Below are positions 45,513 to 56,659 of a stretch of 64,000 nt of DNA, in pieces (positions within the stretch are counted from its first letter, which is position 1; each line of letters opens with the position of its first letter). Where the stretch lies: contig JAHNUO010000013.1 in NCBI GenBank assembly GCA_019787685.1, forward strand, positions 930,001 to 994,000, written 5' to 3'. The stretch is from Chiua virens. Taxonomy: Eukaryota > Basidiomycota > Agaricomycetes > Boletales > Boletaceae. The notes under the pieces were generated by a model. The model was not told the origin of the DNA. It was given only the letters and a program-made list of their open reading frames with translations, and did not search any database. A program made the position numbers and the translations under genes.

Positions 45513-45524
45513 CAACAAAGTCTA
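45513..45524 (-). promoter_or_regulatory. Gypsy-B primer site, probably self-priming
   Basis: The minus strand reads TAGACTTTGTTG one base after the LTR end. Its complement CAACAAAGTCTA matches 11 of 12 bases at 10883-10894 in the solo LTR-B, 34 bp after a TATA-like box. The copy in 45526-45984 has diverged there. Confidence 0.45.
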
Positions 45525-45525
45525 A

Positions 45526-45984
45526 TGAAACAACCTAGAACAAAACTAGACTGTTAAAGTAGTTGGTTGAGTGAAGAGGGGATTTAGTCCAGTGAAGAGG
45601 CGAAAACCCCAAGAGTCCTTTGTTAGAGTTCTCTTGCTTCAATTCATGGGGTTTATATACTACATGGATGTCAGAGTTCTAATCTGAGCATGAACTATGT
45701 AGATAAGCATAAAGCATCCTCTTGGATGATAAGGTGTGAATAGATATGAGTCATGAGGAGTCATAGATAAGAACATAGCCTTGCACAGGAATCTGGTGGT
45801 GATAAGAGTTATCATAAGGGTGACAGTGTGTGAGAACATGTCTGATGTGTGAGGCATGATGTGGCAACCAATAGGATATAATCCTTTGGACAGCCTTGAC
45901 ATGAGGCAAAGTATGCTATAATGGTTTCTTTAGAAGAGATTGAAAGTGTAGTCTGTTAAGGGATGAAACATTGAAATCGTAACA
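45526..45984 (-). repeat. 5' LTR of Gypsy-B (LTR-B)
   Basis: 459 bp, TGAAACAACC…ATCGTAACA on the plus strand; on the coding strand TGTTACGATTTCAATG…GTTGTTTCA. A TATA-like GTATATAAACC (minus) is near 45650. Homologous to 10537-10983. Confidence 0.85.
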
Positions 45985-46289
45985 AATCCTCATGCAGTGT
46001 GCAAAGTATGTACACTGCAAACACTTGTGGGAATATCACTGAGCATTAGTAAGACAAACAATAGTATGTGCACACTCCTGGCTTCCTATAGGTATCTGGA
46101 TCATGTGATTTGACCTAGTGGCTGTAAAAATATGGCCAATTTAACACAGGAACTACATTGTGATAGTTTTGTCACTTTCATAATACTTAATAGGATCTTA
46201 GTAACACAAAAGGATTATTGGTGCTATTTGGTTCTACAAAAAAAGATACACATATGAACATAGTGTATGAGTCTAAATATGTCCTAACC

Positions 46290-47215
46290 TTCAGAAGTCC
46301 ATTGGAGGTTGTCCATCAAAGCTTTCTAATGCTAATGTCTGCCATGCTGTTTGTCTTATCTCTAGAAACAAGGCAGAGAATGCAGTCCAAGTCACCACCT
46401 ATAAATGACAAACTCCTTTAGAGGACTTTTATAAGCTGAAAGTCATTTTTTGAGATGATTTCAGGTATGTTCAAAGGAAGTGAGGGCTAGAGACTGTGAA
46501 GGCCAATCTAAATATCCAATCTCTTGATCTTTGACCCATCTCTGAACTCTTTTAGAGGTATGCTTGAGATCATTATGATGTCACCTTCTGAAATTTAAAA
46601 CTCTTCAAAACTTTCCAGCAACCCTTGGTGTGGAATTGTCACATACTGCTTAGCATCCATCCTTCTGTACATCTCACTCTAAACTCCCACTCCATTCCAT
46701 CCTATATAGGCCCTATGATAGCCTCTCTATACTTGACTGTACCTCTTGTTTATATGACCCAATCCTATTGACTGTAGTCTCATTTAACTATACAACCATT
46801 TCCCACCCTCCACAGTCCAATGATAGTATTTGAAAGCATAGGCCAACCATCCTTTCTTGTGACTCTTGAAGAGAAGAGGTTTTTATTCTCTACCACATCT
46901 TTCAAAGAGGCTTCCTTGAGGGTATTTCTGACTGTCTGAGGGTAGAGAGGAGTATCAATAATGATATTGATAAGTATGGTGAGCTGAACAGCATTTTTGG
47001 CCTTGCCAGTAATGATCTGTTGTACAATAGTCCCTTTGCTAGTAAATGAAAACTTTGAAGGGTGATCACTAAGATGCTTAGTATTGTCTAGTTGTATTTC
47101 CTCAAGGACCCTAGATATTATAGACTTGCCTAGACCAGTTTGAGAGGTTATTTTCCTGAAGGAAAGATTAAGGAAAGGGAAGGAGACAGTATTGTTTCTT
47201 AAGAGCTAGAAATAG
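46290..47215 (-). pseudogene. Tc1/mariner transposase relic
   Basis: The minus strand gives the N-terminal paired-type HTH region: NLSFRKITSQTGLGKSIISR, VLEEIQLDNTKHLSDHPSKF, then TGKAKNAVQLTILIN, YPQTVRNTLKEASLKDVV (47180-46860). Later pieces include GWNGVGV (46690), MDAKQYV, HTSKRVQRWVKDQEI (46530), LDWPSQSLALTSFEH and a C-tail to about 46290. This order matches fungal Tc1-like transposases, whose DDE catalytic domain normally has 'DN(D/H)xPxHT' and 'SPDLNPIE(H)LW'. Here the second motif reads SLALTSFEH. Stops and frameshifts are numerous. Terminal inverted repeats were not found. Confidence 0.8.
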
Positions 47216-47219
47216 ATTT

Positions 47220-47843
47220 CATAATAATGATAGAAAAGTTATCATGAAATGGTAGGGTTACTAGCTGATGATAGTTACATACATATAACATAATAGAACT
47301 ATTATCAAATACATGTAAGTACTTCACAACATATTAGGGTCTAATAAATGTAATCTAAACTTAGTGTCAAAGAACTGTCCCAATGAGTGATCATTTTGAA
47401 ATGATTTCCATTTCATCAAATCGTATTCAAATCCTTTGACCCTTGGTCCAATAGAAAGCCAGGAGTGAGTACTATATTTCATATTCCCACAGGTTTGAGT
47501 AAGGTTCAATGGCTACCATGTTTCATTGTGTTTAGTGAAAAGCATGCAAACATTGGGACAGTGGTTTGAGCCATGGTATATGGGCATATAAATGGTGCTA
47601 GTGTCCTGAGGGATTTGTTAGCTGTATTTCACTTTCAGTATGCACTGTGCTGGACCTCCCAAATTGGGCAGATAGACCTTAATGAATGGCTTTGATAACC
47701 ATTGAAATGTTTGAAAATAAAAATGATTGGACCTGTAAGATGTTTGCATGATGGAACTTGTAGGTTTTCCAAAATAACCTGTAGAATAGAAAGTGAGTTC
47801 TTCCAGCAAATTGTTTGCAAAAGTTCAATCTACACATGAAAAC
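47220..47843. other. Unassigned interval
   Basis: Probably includes the upstream flank of the Tc1/mariner relic. Short minus frames at 47324-47509 and 47618-47820 show no known motif. Confidence 0.25.
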
Positions 47844-48406
47844 TGTCATATCCTATATATCTCATCAGTCCAACTCTGATACTCCTTCATAACTCCAGTA
47901 TGATCTCTCTCCAGACACAACTCCTGATCTCCAGACTTCTTACTCAGAACCTTCTCGATTCCTCTTGGCCCTTTTCATACTAGTGTTACATTAGTAATAT
48001 CCTGTGTCTTGCTTCACAGCACAACTCCAGTCTCTGTACAGACCTGACTCCACTCTGGTTACATACTTTCCTGATTCCCATCGTACTCAGTTTCTTACCA
48101 ACTCTGTTACTAATCTCCATTCTACTCTGAGTATATAAACTATAGTACCCCAACTGTGTACCCTGAGTCTGAATATTAGTTTTACCTTCTATTCCCCCCA
48201 GACTCCATAAAGACCTCAACAGTCTTATCTCTGCTCAACTTCACTTTGGTGTCAAGTCTCACCTCCGCCAGGCCTCCATTCTCTGTTCTCTGAAATACAG
48301 GACAGACTCTTGACAAGGGCACATCACACATGGTGAAGCCAAGTCCCTCTAAACAAGAATAACTCCAGAATTCTAGAGTTCACACCTGAGTAGCCTGGAC
48401 TTAACA
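47844..48406 (-). mobile_element. Solo LTR-Y with TSD AAAAC
   Basis: 563 bp, TGTCATATCCTATAT…GGACTTAACA, flanked by AAAAC at 47839-47843 and 48407-48411. Reference copy for LTR-Y. It shares a central block (GGTGAAGCCAAGTCCC) with LTR-X, so the two are related. Confidence 0.94.
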
Positions 48407-48510
48407 AAAACCTAGATTCAGAGGACAATATAGCATAGATTTAGGCCCAACAAGATTGCCTGAAAGTCAATTTATCAAGGTTTGATTGCCAAGCAGCAGA
48501 AGGATGTGAG

Positions 48511-48745
48511 TGTTAGAGACTGTATGACTTTGAGGTTGCCAACTCTGGATCTCCAGAGTTGTAGCATCAGATGGGACTTGGCTTTACTGTATATGGTGCA
48601 CCCTTGTCACAGTGGGTCCCTGTATTTGCAGATGTGCAAAGAACAGAGGTTGGAGTAAGATTCAACACATATGTAGAATATTCAGGCTAGAGAGTTACAA
48701 TCAAAGTAACTACAATTTATATATGTAGTCAGAGAAAAAAGATCA
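48511..48745 (+). repeat. LTR-X fragment
   Basis: Starts TGTTAGAGACTGTATGAC and follows LTR-X to about 48680, then jumps to the CTACAATTTATATATG part and stops. The 3' half is absent. Confidence 0.75.
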
Positions 48746-48782
48746 GTGAACTTGTCTTTTGTCTACAGGCTCTGCAGGTTCC

Positions 48783-48966
48783 ACAACACTTTTCACTACA
48801 CTTTTTTACTACACTTTTTACAACACTTTTTTCATACACTTTACTACACTTTTCATTACACTTTCACTATACTGTTTCAGTACACTTTTTTCACACACAT
48901 TACTACACTTTTCACTACACTTTCACTAGACATTTTACTATACTTTGTTCATATGCTTTACTACAT
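48783..48966. repeat. Pyrimidine-rich tandem array 2
   Basis: About 15 degenerate ACTACACTTTT units, the same unit and strand as 36131-36371. A short reversed stretch (GAAGTGTATG…AAAAAGTATAG) follows before Copia-3. Confidence 0.82.
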
Positions 48967-48999
48967 TTGAAGTGTATGTAAATTGTAAAAAGTATAGTT

Positions 49000-50498
49000 A
49001 ACAAAGTGTGGGTATTGACCATGAAGTTCCATGCTGATGGCTCCTTTGAGCATTACAAAGGTCATCTAGTCGCCCAGGGCTTCTCCCAGTGTCCTGGATT
49101 CGAGTACCTCGAAGTATTTGCCCCTACTGTGCGCTTACCCACTCTTCACATCATCCTCGCTCTTGCTGCCATCCATGACCTCCATCTGTGGTCTGTCGAC
49201 GTCTCTCATGCCTACTTGAACAGCAACATTGACTGTGACATCAAGAAAGCGCTGTATATAGGCACCAGCCATGGCGGAAATCGCTGGAATCGCAAGATGT
49301 GGTCCATCTCGAGACTCTGGGCTATACCCAGACCTATTCTGATGCAGCCGTCTACATCTTTGTTCGAGACACTGTCCAGGTGATCCTTCCTGTCTTTGTC
49401 ATTGAAGTCTCTTGAAGCTACCAGGCAGGCCGTTGCCAATCTGGGTAAATACCTCAAATTGCGTGATCTGGGCCCTACCACAGAGATCCTGGGGATCAAG
49501 ATCAATCGGAATCATTCCAAGCGCTCCCTGACACTCTCTCACTGAGCCTCAGTACTGCATCGACATGTGCTAGATGCAGTGATTGCGCATCAACCCCTCT
49601 GTAGTTGCATTGTCATTGACACTTAGAGTTTCAGCCACTACCATATTTGTTAGTGTATCTAGCTACTGTATTTAGCCTTGGAGTTCGATGTAATGGCTTC
49701 CTTAGTCTCTTACATTGAACTCCAGCTGCCCAGTGCAGTTGTGTTATCAACATGCTGTCTTGCTTCAACGACTGACTGTAAGCCTGTGACGACGTCCATG
49801 GAGCCTGGTTTGTGCCTATCATATGAGCAGAGCCCCAGAACGACAGACAAGCGCAATTTCATGTGATCTGTTGATTATGGAGGCGCCATTGGCTCTCTGC
49901 AGTACCTGTCCTGTGGGACTCGACCAGACATTGCCTTTGCAGTCGGTCAGCTCGCATCCTTCACCTCTGATCCAGGTGTGGCGCATTGGAATGCCATGAA
50001 GCACCTATTTCGCTATATCCAGGGCACTGCTCACTTCGGCATCACCGTCTTCAGAGCTCTTCAGCACGTTCTGTGATGCGAACCATGGCGGTTGCAAGGA
50101 CTCTGGATGCTCCACCAGCGCATTTGTCATAAGGTCAAGATTGGAAAACTGGAGTCGTCTCCTGGATGTCAAAGCGCCAGCCCATCATCGCCCTCTCCAC
50201 TACTGAAGGTGAGTACGTCGCTGCATGCGAGGCAAGCAAAGAGATCATCTGGATGCGAAAACTCCTCCAGGAACTTGGCTACGAGGTGACTGGAGCTTCG
50301 ATACTACATATAGACAACCAATCTGCGATCCAGGTAGCAACCGAGCATCATGGCAGGATGAAGCACCTGGACCTTCGCTGGTATTGGCTGAGAGATGTGG
50401 TCGATAAAGGCCTCATTGCGTCGGACATGCCAGCTGATCTGCTCACAAAGGCATTACCTCAAGTTAAGGTGCAGCATTTCTGCGCTTTGCTAGCCTAG
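49000..50498 (+). pseudogene. Copia-3 RT and RNase H
   Basis: Starts inside RT: MKFHADGSFEHYKGHLVAQG, GFEYLEVFAPTVRLPTLHII and LWSVDVSHAYLNSNIDCDI, then a frame change. KYLKLRDLGPTTEILGIKIN precedes a C1 LTR insertion at 49568. RNase H resumes with [20 protein letters not shown] and [20 protein letters not shown], then SKRQPIIALSTTEGEYVAAC and the C-terminal ADLLTKALPQVKVQH, with a stop at 50496-50498. The YVDD box lies in the frameshifted part and is not legible. Fewer mutations than the Gypsy copies. Confidence 0.86.
49568..49749 (+). mobile_element. Solo C1 LTR, TSD ACATG, inside Copia-3
   Basis: 182 bp, TGCTAGATGCAGTG…GTGTTATCA, flanked by ACATG at 49563-49567 and 49750-49754. Short form lacking the ~50-bp second right-arm module. 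Confidence 0.94.
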
Positions 50499-50539
50499 AC
50501 TTGATTCGTTTCAGTAGGTTTCGCATTCTTACAGCGATG

Positions 50540-50660
50540 TGCAATCAGGGGTGTGTGTCACTACACTATTAGTATTTAGCCTTGGAGTTCAATGTAATGA
50601 CTTCCTCAGTTCTTACATCGAACTCCAGTTGCTCAGTTGTAGGAAGTGGTCGGAGGAGAG
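50540..50660 (+). repeat. Degenerate C1 LTR (3' LTR of Copia-3)
   Basis: After AATCAGGGGTG, GTGTCACTACACTATT and TTTAGCCTTGGAGTTCAATGT match C1, with an internal gap of about 20 bp. It includes both hairpin arms and fades out near 50660. Confidence 0.6.
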
Positions 50661-51239
50661 TAATTCATTGACACACTCAGGGTGATTTCATGAAGCGACT
50701 GTCACTGACTTATTGCCTTTTAAGTCATTTTGTAGTTGTTGTTTTGCCACTGATTTGCTTCGTGGGATAAAACATGTCAAGCACCATACCTTCACCAACC
50801 TATGATACCATACATTATGATTCTCAGTCTTGATAAGAAGGGCAGTGCCATTCATTAGACTATCTCCTCACTCCATTTTTGTAGCCATCTGAAGACTTTC
50901 TATGTCCATCCTAACCACCTATTGGGGGGTTGTTGCTATTGGTACTACAATGCTAGGTGATGGTACTGTTACTAACCAATGTGGCAATGTTCTGACATTA
51001 AATACAAAATAGGTCCAGTTTAGGTAATTCTGCTAAACAGGCCTCTTAAACTGTCCCTACTCACTCAAATACACAATGACAAGAAAGAAAGAAGGTTCAG
51101 AGAGAGATACAAAGGGTAGTTGCGCAGGAGATCCATAAGTAGTCTCTGTGTGAACACATTTTGTTGACAATTGTACATTTATGACAATGCTCTTCATTCT
51201 TTGTGATAAGCCAAGTGGTTTGCAACACACAAAGGTCTA
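50661..51239. other. Unassigned interval
   Basis: No coding, RNA or repeat signal recognised in about 580 bp. Confidence 0.25.
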
Positions 51240-51244
51240 TTAAC

Positions 51245-51478
51245 TGTTAGATGCAGTGATTGCGCATCAAACCCTTTCTAGGTGCTTTGTCATTCATACT
51301 TAGAGTTTCAGCCACTTGGCTGTTTGGTAGTGTATCTATCTACTGTATTTAGACTTGGAGTTCGATGTAGTTGCTTCCTTAGCTTCTTACATCGAACTCC
51401 AGGTATGTGGTCGCACTAGACTCCCAATTGAAAGCTTCTTACATCGAACTCCAGCTGTCCAGTGCAGTTGTCTTTACA
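51245..51478 (+). mobile_element. Solo C1 LTR, TSD TTAAC
   Basis: 234 bp, TGTTAGATGCAGTG…GTCTTTACA, flanked by TTAAC at 51240-51244 and 51479-51483. Long form with a duplicated right arm (TTACATCGAACTCCAG twice). Confidence 0.94.
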
Positions 51479-51634
51479 TTAACAATGCTCACAACGTTGG
51501 AAGTCCATCCAGCTGAGCTTCCTCCTCCACCCAGTTCTCTTCTTGGGCCTGAGGCCTCTCTCCCTTGACCTTTGCACCCCAGCTGGATCTCTACTTGAGC
51601 CTTTACTTGACTTCACACTCCCATAAGTTAGTAT

Positions 51635-51735
51635 TGTCAACAGCAGGAATTGCACAGCCAGAGTCCACAGTGAGCAACTGCAGAAAGTGACCACTGTGGA
51701 ACTCTGACTATAAACTAGATGTCAAACACAAACAA
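51635..51735 (-). repeat. C2-like LTR fragment
   Basis: TGTCAACAGCAGGAATTGCA…CACTGTGGAACTC… resembles the Copia-2 LTRs at 56437 and 60134, including the GAGTCCACAGTG/CACTGTGG arms. Its right end diverges. Confidence 0.6.
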
Positions 51736-53994
51736 TAAGCACAAATCCACCTGGATCTGGAATACAAGTATGTGGTTGTCCAGAACACCCCAACCCCACT
51801 ACTGACATCACTGTCTATCTCCACAACCAGCTACCACTGGGCCCATGAGAAGGGCAGCGCAATCAATCACTGGGATTTGCCTTCATGCCAGAGAGAAGGT
51901 TGTCCCTCCTGGAACTATATGCTGAAAGTTTGTCAGCAGTGTGGTGGTTGTTTGTAAATCTGGATAGATGAGCAAAATGAGAGATGAATTATGGCTGGGA
52001 GTTTTGTGACATGGTGGTGGTAAGTGACACAGTTGCCACAATGCAGAACGATCACAGGAGGAGGCTTACACAAACAGCCTAGCCTCCTCCTCAGTGGGAC
52101 CACACACCCTTTTCAACAATATGTCGGGTTATCAGGTAACTTGGAACTTTGTCAGTTTTGTCATTTGTAGTAATACACCAGTCTGTCAGGTACTTTGATT
52201 TACTGATAGGCTGGAATGCATGAGATCATGCTTTGTCACACACTAGCTAGCTCTCCATACTTGCCCCCAAATCCATCTGTGTGAGCTGCTGAGTCACGAG
52301 GCTTCCATCTCTATTGAGATATGGTGTTCTTTGAACTTACTGGCAGCAGTGTGTTCTAGTACAACACTTTTTGTCAATTACCCACCATTAATCTGGTAGC
52401 TTGTCATTGAACTGCAACATTATGCTAAGGTCACAGTTGATCCCCCCCCCCCCCCAACCTCAGATTGACTTTATATACCATCAAGAATCATCTACCTATG
52501 TTTCTTCAATTATTGGGTTTGACATTTCTCACAAGATGCATAGGAGACCAAGCTGAGTCAAGCGCCATACCAGCAATGTGGGGGCAACAATTCTGAACAA
52601 TACAATGTGCCCATTGTGTCAACCACTATGCTGGTCTCCCTACTGTACACTGTTCCATGCACATATTGGCTATCATGTCCACATTGAATAGAATGAGTTT
52701 TCCCCAATACTGTGGAGGAGGGATATGACATTCTGAGGATGAGGGAATGCAGGAGGACCACATTGAGTTGAAGACAGTTTGCAAGAGAGAATACATTGGT
52801 CAATGCTCAGAGAGTTGGCAGTAGATGAGGCAAGATCAATGATGATAGGCTCTACATCAAATTTGACAAAAGCAAATGAGATCTCCCCATTCTTCATCTG
52901 GGGCATGAGTTAGTAAAGCTTGAACTGGAGATTTAACAATGAATGTGAGTAGACCTCGATGGCATCCACAGTGTGACACTTGCCCACCCCACCACAACAT
53001 GAATGAGACTCAAGACTCAGAGGCTCTGACAATCGATGGTGTGCAACAGTCAGTGGTCGGATTAGACTACAACTGACTCAGGCAGTGAATTCTGGAACGT
53101 TTGAGGACAAACCTAGAATCTGAGGCTATCATAGGTCTCTAGAGGAAAGTTGAGGGCTCAGGTTTGCACAGAGCAATGTTTGACCACATAACATGATGTC
53201 CAAGTACGTTGGTCGCACCGGTCATTGGAGAAGTGGATCTGAGTCAAATGTCCTACATCAGGAATGATTTGTTGGAAGGAGGTTGACACAGGACAAGTCA
53301 GTTTTGCTGCATAGTTTGAACTGCCCATGCCTTTGCATCCATCTTTTGGAAAGACCTCACTATACTAGTGCAACGTGGGAGAGGAGGGACTTGGATAAAT
53401 GGCATTAATGCATTGAGATTTATTTAAGACTTGGGGTGTAGAGGACATACCCTGACTGCTACATCCAGCAGTTGTTGTCCATAACAATGAAGAAGACATG
53501 CAAGCAAAATGTTAGATTGGTGTCCTTGTCTTCATTAATATTCATTGTGTAGTCGTACAATCTTAGAGCATTCGTCATTCCACAGGTTGGGTACACCTTC
53601 AATTATTGCCACAAGTGTGCTCACCGTGCCTATCTACAGTAGCCACACCCACATGCGAGTCAGTGTGTCATATTGGTGTAAAATGGTGCCTTGCAACTCG
53701 CCTACTCCCAATCCATGATTGGTCTCCCACAAAATCAGCTCAAGCTAAACACACACCCTCTGCTTGGTTATATTGTATGAAAAGGATGGAAACATTGTGA
53801 AGGCTCTTGCCAGTGACAACCATGCTGAGGATTTCAATGCTCAGAATGTGACAGTCATTTAATGACTGATGCATTACTACTGGGCAAAGTGAGTCTTCGG
53901 AACTACTGATTACACACACTGGAACGAACCCCACGAGGCAGAATGGCAGGAGTGGGTGGGCAAATCATCATTCTCAATGAAGTTGTCACCATGC
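51736..53994. other. Unassigned interval with a C14 run
   Basis: A run of 14 C lies at 52442-52455. Minus frames at 52558-52906 overlap and look weakly coding, with no recognised motif. Remaining sequence shows nothing I can name. Confidence 0.25.
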
Positions 53995-53999
53995 GGAGC

Positions 54000-55368
54000 T
54001 ATTAAGACCAATGGAGCTGGTTGAATCATGGGCTGTTCGAGGCAAGGGTTGGAGGATGCTCATTGATCGCTCGAAGAGGATAAAGTCGTGAAGACCAGCT
54101 GTAAGGCATCGATTCCATACATACACAAGAGCACCAGTGCTTTGCCCCAGATTCGGCCATTGCGAGGCCAGACTCCAAAATAGCAGTGATGCACTCACTT
54201 TGTTGTCTCGCAGTGTTTTGATCTTGCGCTCTGTTTGGTGCTCTGCGAAAACCTTGAACTGTTCAATTTAAACACCTCGAAGATGTCCGATTGGCACGAA
54301 TGGGCAGAACAAAGTGATGTTGTGAGTGGTCATCAATGAGAGTGACCCAGTAACAATACCCATAGGGAACTTGATGGACATTGGAGTCCTCCTTCGGAGA
54401 GAAGCATGCAATGGTAAATTGACCGCTCAACCGCTCTTCCCATCTATCACTGAGCGGAACAACACCACAGACCCAACTCCAGCAAAATAGCTGATACGGT
54501 GGATAGTGTTGTCAGCCGCTGGGCTTGTTTTGGATGTGTTTTGGGGTAGAGTTATGCGACCAATGGTGTTCGCCAGGCATCATCATATGAGAAGTGGCCC
54601 CGATCTGCATTCCAGTCATGGTCAGCATTGCCTAAGTGGTGAAGAGGGATCACTAGGATCACTGCAACGAAGACTTGCCTTACAGTGCGTCCAACGCTGT
54701 CCTGAGAGGCTCGGAGCACTTGTCCTCCTTGGCTTTCTGGGTCTTGTAGTACTTCTCTGCCCTCTGGAGCGAGTAGCACTTGCAGTAGCAGTCAGAGTGA
54801 GGGTGACAATTGATGTCTTCTGTCTGGAATGGTGCTTTGACCTTATCCTTCTCCAGGCCAATCACGAGAGTGAGTGAAGAAGAGATGAAGGGGGTTGAAT
54901 TTTGAATTTCAGGCCTGTGCGAGTGAATCATGGCCATGCAGGTGAGCTCATGCCAGTTTCCTGCTTAGTTGAAGTGTGAAGGTCCCTGCGAAGCGTAGTG
55001 TCTTCGCCTCTGGCACCCAGGGCAAGGAGTCATCAGGATGTTTCTCGATGCTGAAAGACTCATCATATGCGAGAAAGCAGCCACTGGCCTTCTGCTCGAC
55101 AAAGACAACCTTGAGCGCGGTCCACTGGCCCATGGCCCACTGGGGCCTTGGCCATTTTGGTTTAGGGCAATTTCAGCATCAACTCGCCCACTGCCTGGCA
55201 CCCATGATGTCCTGTTTGATGTCCCAAGCGATCTGCTCCGAGCTAGAAGTAGTGGGACAAAGCTAGGGCCAAAGTTCATCTCCTTGCTCCAGGTGACATG
55301 GTTGGTGCCAGAGTCTGAGAGAGCACTTGAATGCAGTGTGACGACAAATGCCTCAGCTCAGAGGACAT
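54000..55368 (-). pseudogene. Copia-4 gag, protease, integrase remains
   Basis: ATG at 55366-55368 (MSSEL). Legible gag pieces: DVKQDIMGARQ, AVKVVFVEQKASGCFLAYDE and FSIEKHPDDSLPWVPEAKTL, then CKCYSLQRAEKYYKTQKAKE near 54750. The protease motif can be read near 54600 (ATSHMMP). Integrase pieces FVLPIRANRTSS and SGLAMAESGAKHW, with YPLRAINEHPP, follow to about 54050, with large deletions between. Many frameshifts. Same family as Copia-1 and Copia-2. Confidence 0.72.
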
Positions 55369-55507
55369 GTCAACAATGTATGTACCTGGTGAGTTTGGAG
55401 TGGGTGGAAATGACATTGGATGTCATTTAGGGCAGGTAAAAAGTGAAAATGACTTCATCCAGAACAGTTCAACTGTTTGGAGTGATTACAGCGCATGGCT
55501 AATAACC

Positions 55508-55634
55508 TGTAAAAACAGCGGCTCTCACAGCTGGAGTTCGATTTAAGAAGCTGAAGAACCAATGGTGGCAGAAACTCTAATATGAATGACAAATCAAAGA
55601 GACATGGGTAGATGTGCATTCACTGCATCTAACA
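55508..55634 (-). repeat. Shortened C1 LTR of Copia-4
   Basis: 127 bp, TGTAAAAACAGCGGC…CACTGCATCTAACA. The middle of the LTR is deleted. The adjacent CATGGCTAATAACC is a decayed tRNA-iMet primer site. Confidence 0.72.
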
Positions 55635-55689
55635 CTCATTGTCTGAACTTCATCCCAGATCACTCAGCAAACCCTAGGACACATGGACA

Positions 55690-56400
55690 AACCTATCCCC
55701 CACCTTTCTGATATACACTTAAGGCACAGGCCATGTGACAAATTTGCATATTTACATGCTTCCCGTGTGTATACCCACACTGGATACTGGACAGACACCT
55801 GTGTGATGATGATACAGGAAGTTGATCCAATTGAATTTTCATGTGTTCTAGCAATGCAATATTCACTTCTGCTCATCCTATTTTTGATGAGAATGTGTTC
55901 CTTGTTGTCCATTGCTTGAGCCATTGCTCAGTTCCTCATCATGACCAACACTCTGAAGCACAGGATTTCTCTTCTGATTCAGGTCATTTGACCAGAAACA
56001 TCAATGCTCCTGGAATGACTGGAACTCATTGTGCACTTTTGTGAGATACTTAATTAAGCTTCCTCATGAAGAGCAGAAGCCCTGATGATATAAAGCTTGT
56101 GAGGAAGAGGTACAAATTATGAAGGATTGCAAAACCTTTGAAGTCAAATAGATGGTCACAAGAAAGCCTGGCTTCTCACAGGTGGAAGGACTTGACTTTA
56201 ATGAGATCCTCAGCCAATTTGTATGCTTTGCGACAAGTGCAATGCATGCATGCTCTGTCTCCTCTCAATGATTGCCACATATCAGGACTTGATGTCTAAT
56301 CTGCCTTCCTCCAGTCCTGTATATGGAATACTGGAAGAGGAACTCTACATAGAGTTTGATACCATTCTGTCAAGTACCAAATGTTCACTCACATCAGTAT
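55690..56400 (+). pseudogene. Copia-6 relic (IN C-terminus to RT)
   Basis: Plus-strand pieces: FAYLHASRVYTHTGYWTD and TSAHPIFDENVFLV (55740-55900, integrase tail 'HxxFDExxF'), then KPGFSQVEGLDFNEILSQFV near 56170-56220 (RT 'AxGFSQxxGxDFxETFAPV') and YGILEEELYIEF near 56320-56355 ('LHGxLxEEIYMEQP'). It is heavily broken and lacks active-site motifs. The IN-RT spacing suggests one short relic of a Copia family different from Copia-1 to -5. Confidence 0.55.
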
Positions 56401-56436
56401 TCAATTCAAATGTTTCACAGATAGGCTCAGAGTCTT

Positions 56437-56623
56437 GTTAACAGCTGGAATTGCACAGCTGGAGTTCACAGTGAGAAACTGAAGACAGCGACCACTGTGG
56501 AACTCTCACTATACGCTATGTGTGAAACAAACACAAGCAATAAGCCACACGTGTGGCGCAATGTCCAAATATAGTAGCTTCGAAAGCGAACACACTCAGG
56601 CCTTGATTGCACATGTCTGCGCA
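56437..56623 (-). repeat. C2 LTR (3' LTR of Copia-2)
   Basis: TGTTAACAGCTGGAATTGCA…CTGCGCA. The right boundary is inferred from CA and loss of similarity. Hairpin arms GAGTTCACAGTG/CACTGTGGAACTC. Confidence 0.68.
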
Positions 56624-56659
56624 ATAACTAAGTCGAAGAGAATGAAGCAAGTCCGAGCA

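Larger units (their letters stand above)
53995..55634 (-). mobile_element. Copia-4, truncated
   Basis: Minus strand: shortened C1-type 5' LTR (55634-55508), decayed primer site, gag, knuckle, protease and a collapsed integrase ending near 53995. Several internal deletions. RT missing. Confidence 0.78.

Noticed and set aside
52442..52455. Run of 14 C as a regulatory or structural element
   Set aside because: An isolated homopolymer with no partner G run or repeat context. It may be a slippage or assembly effect.
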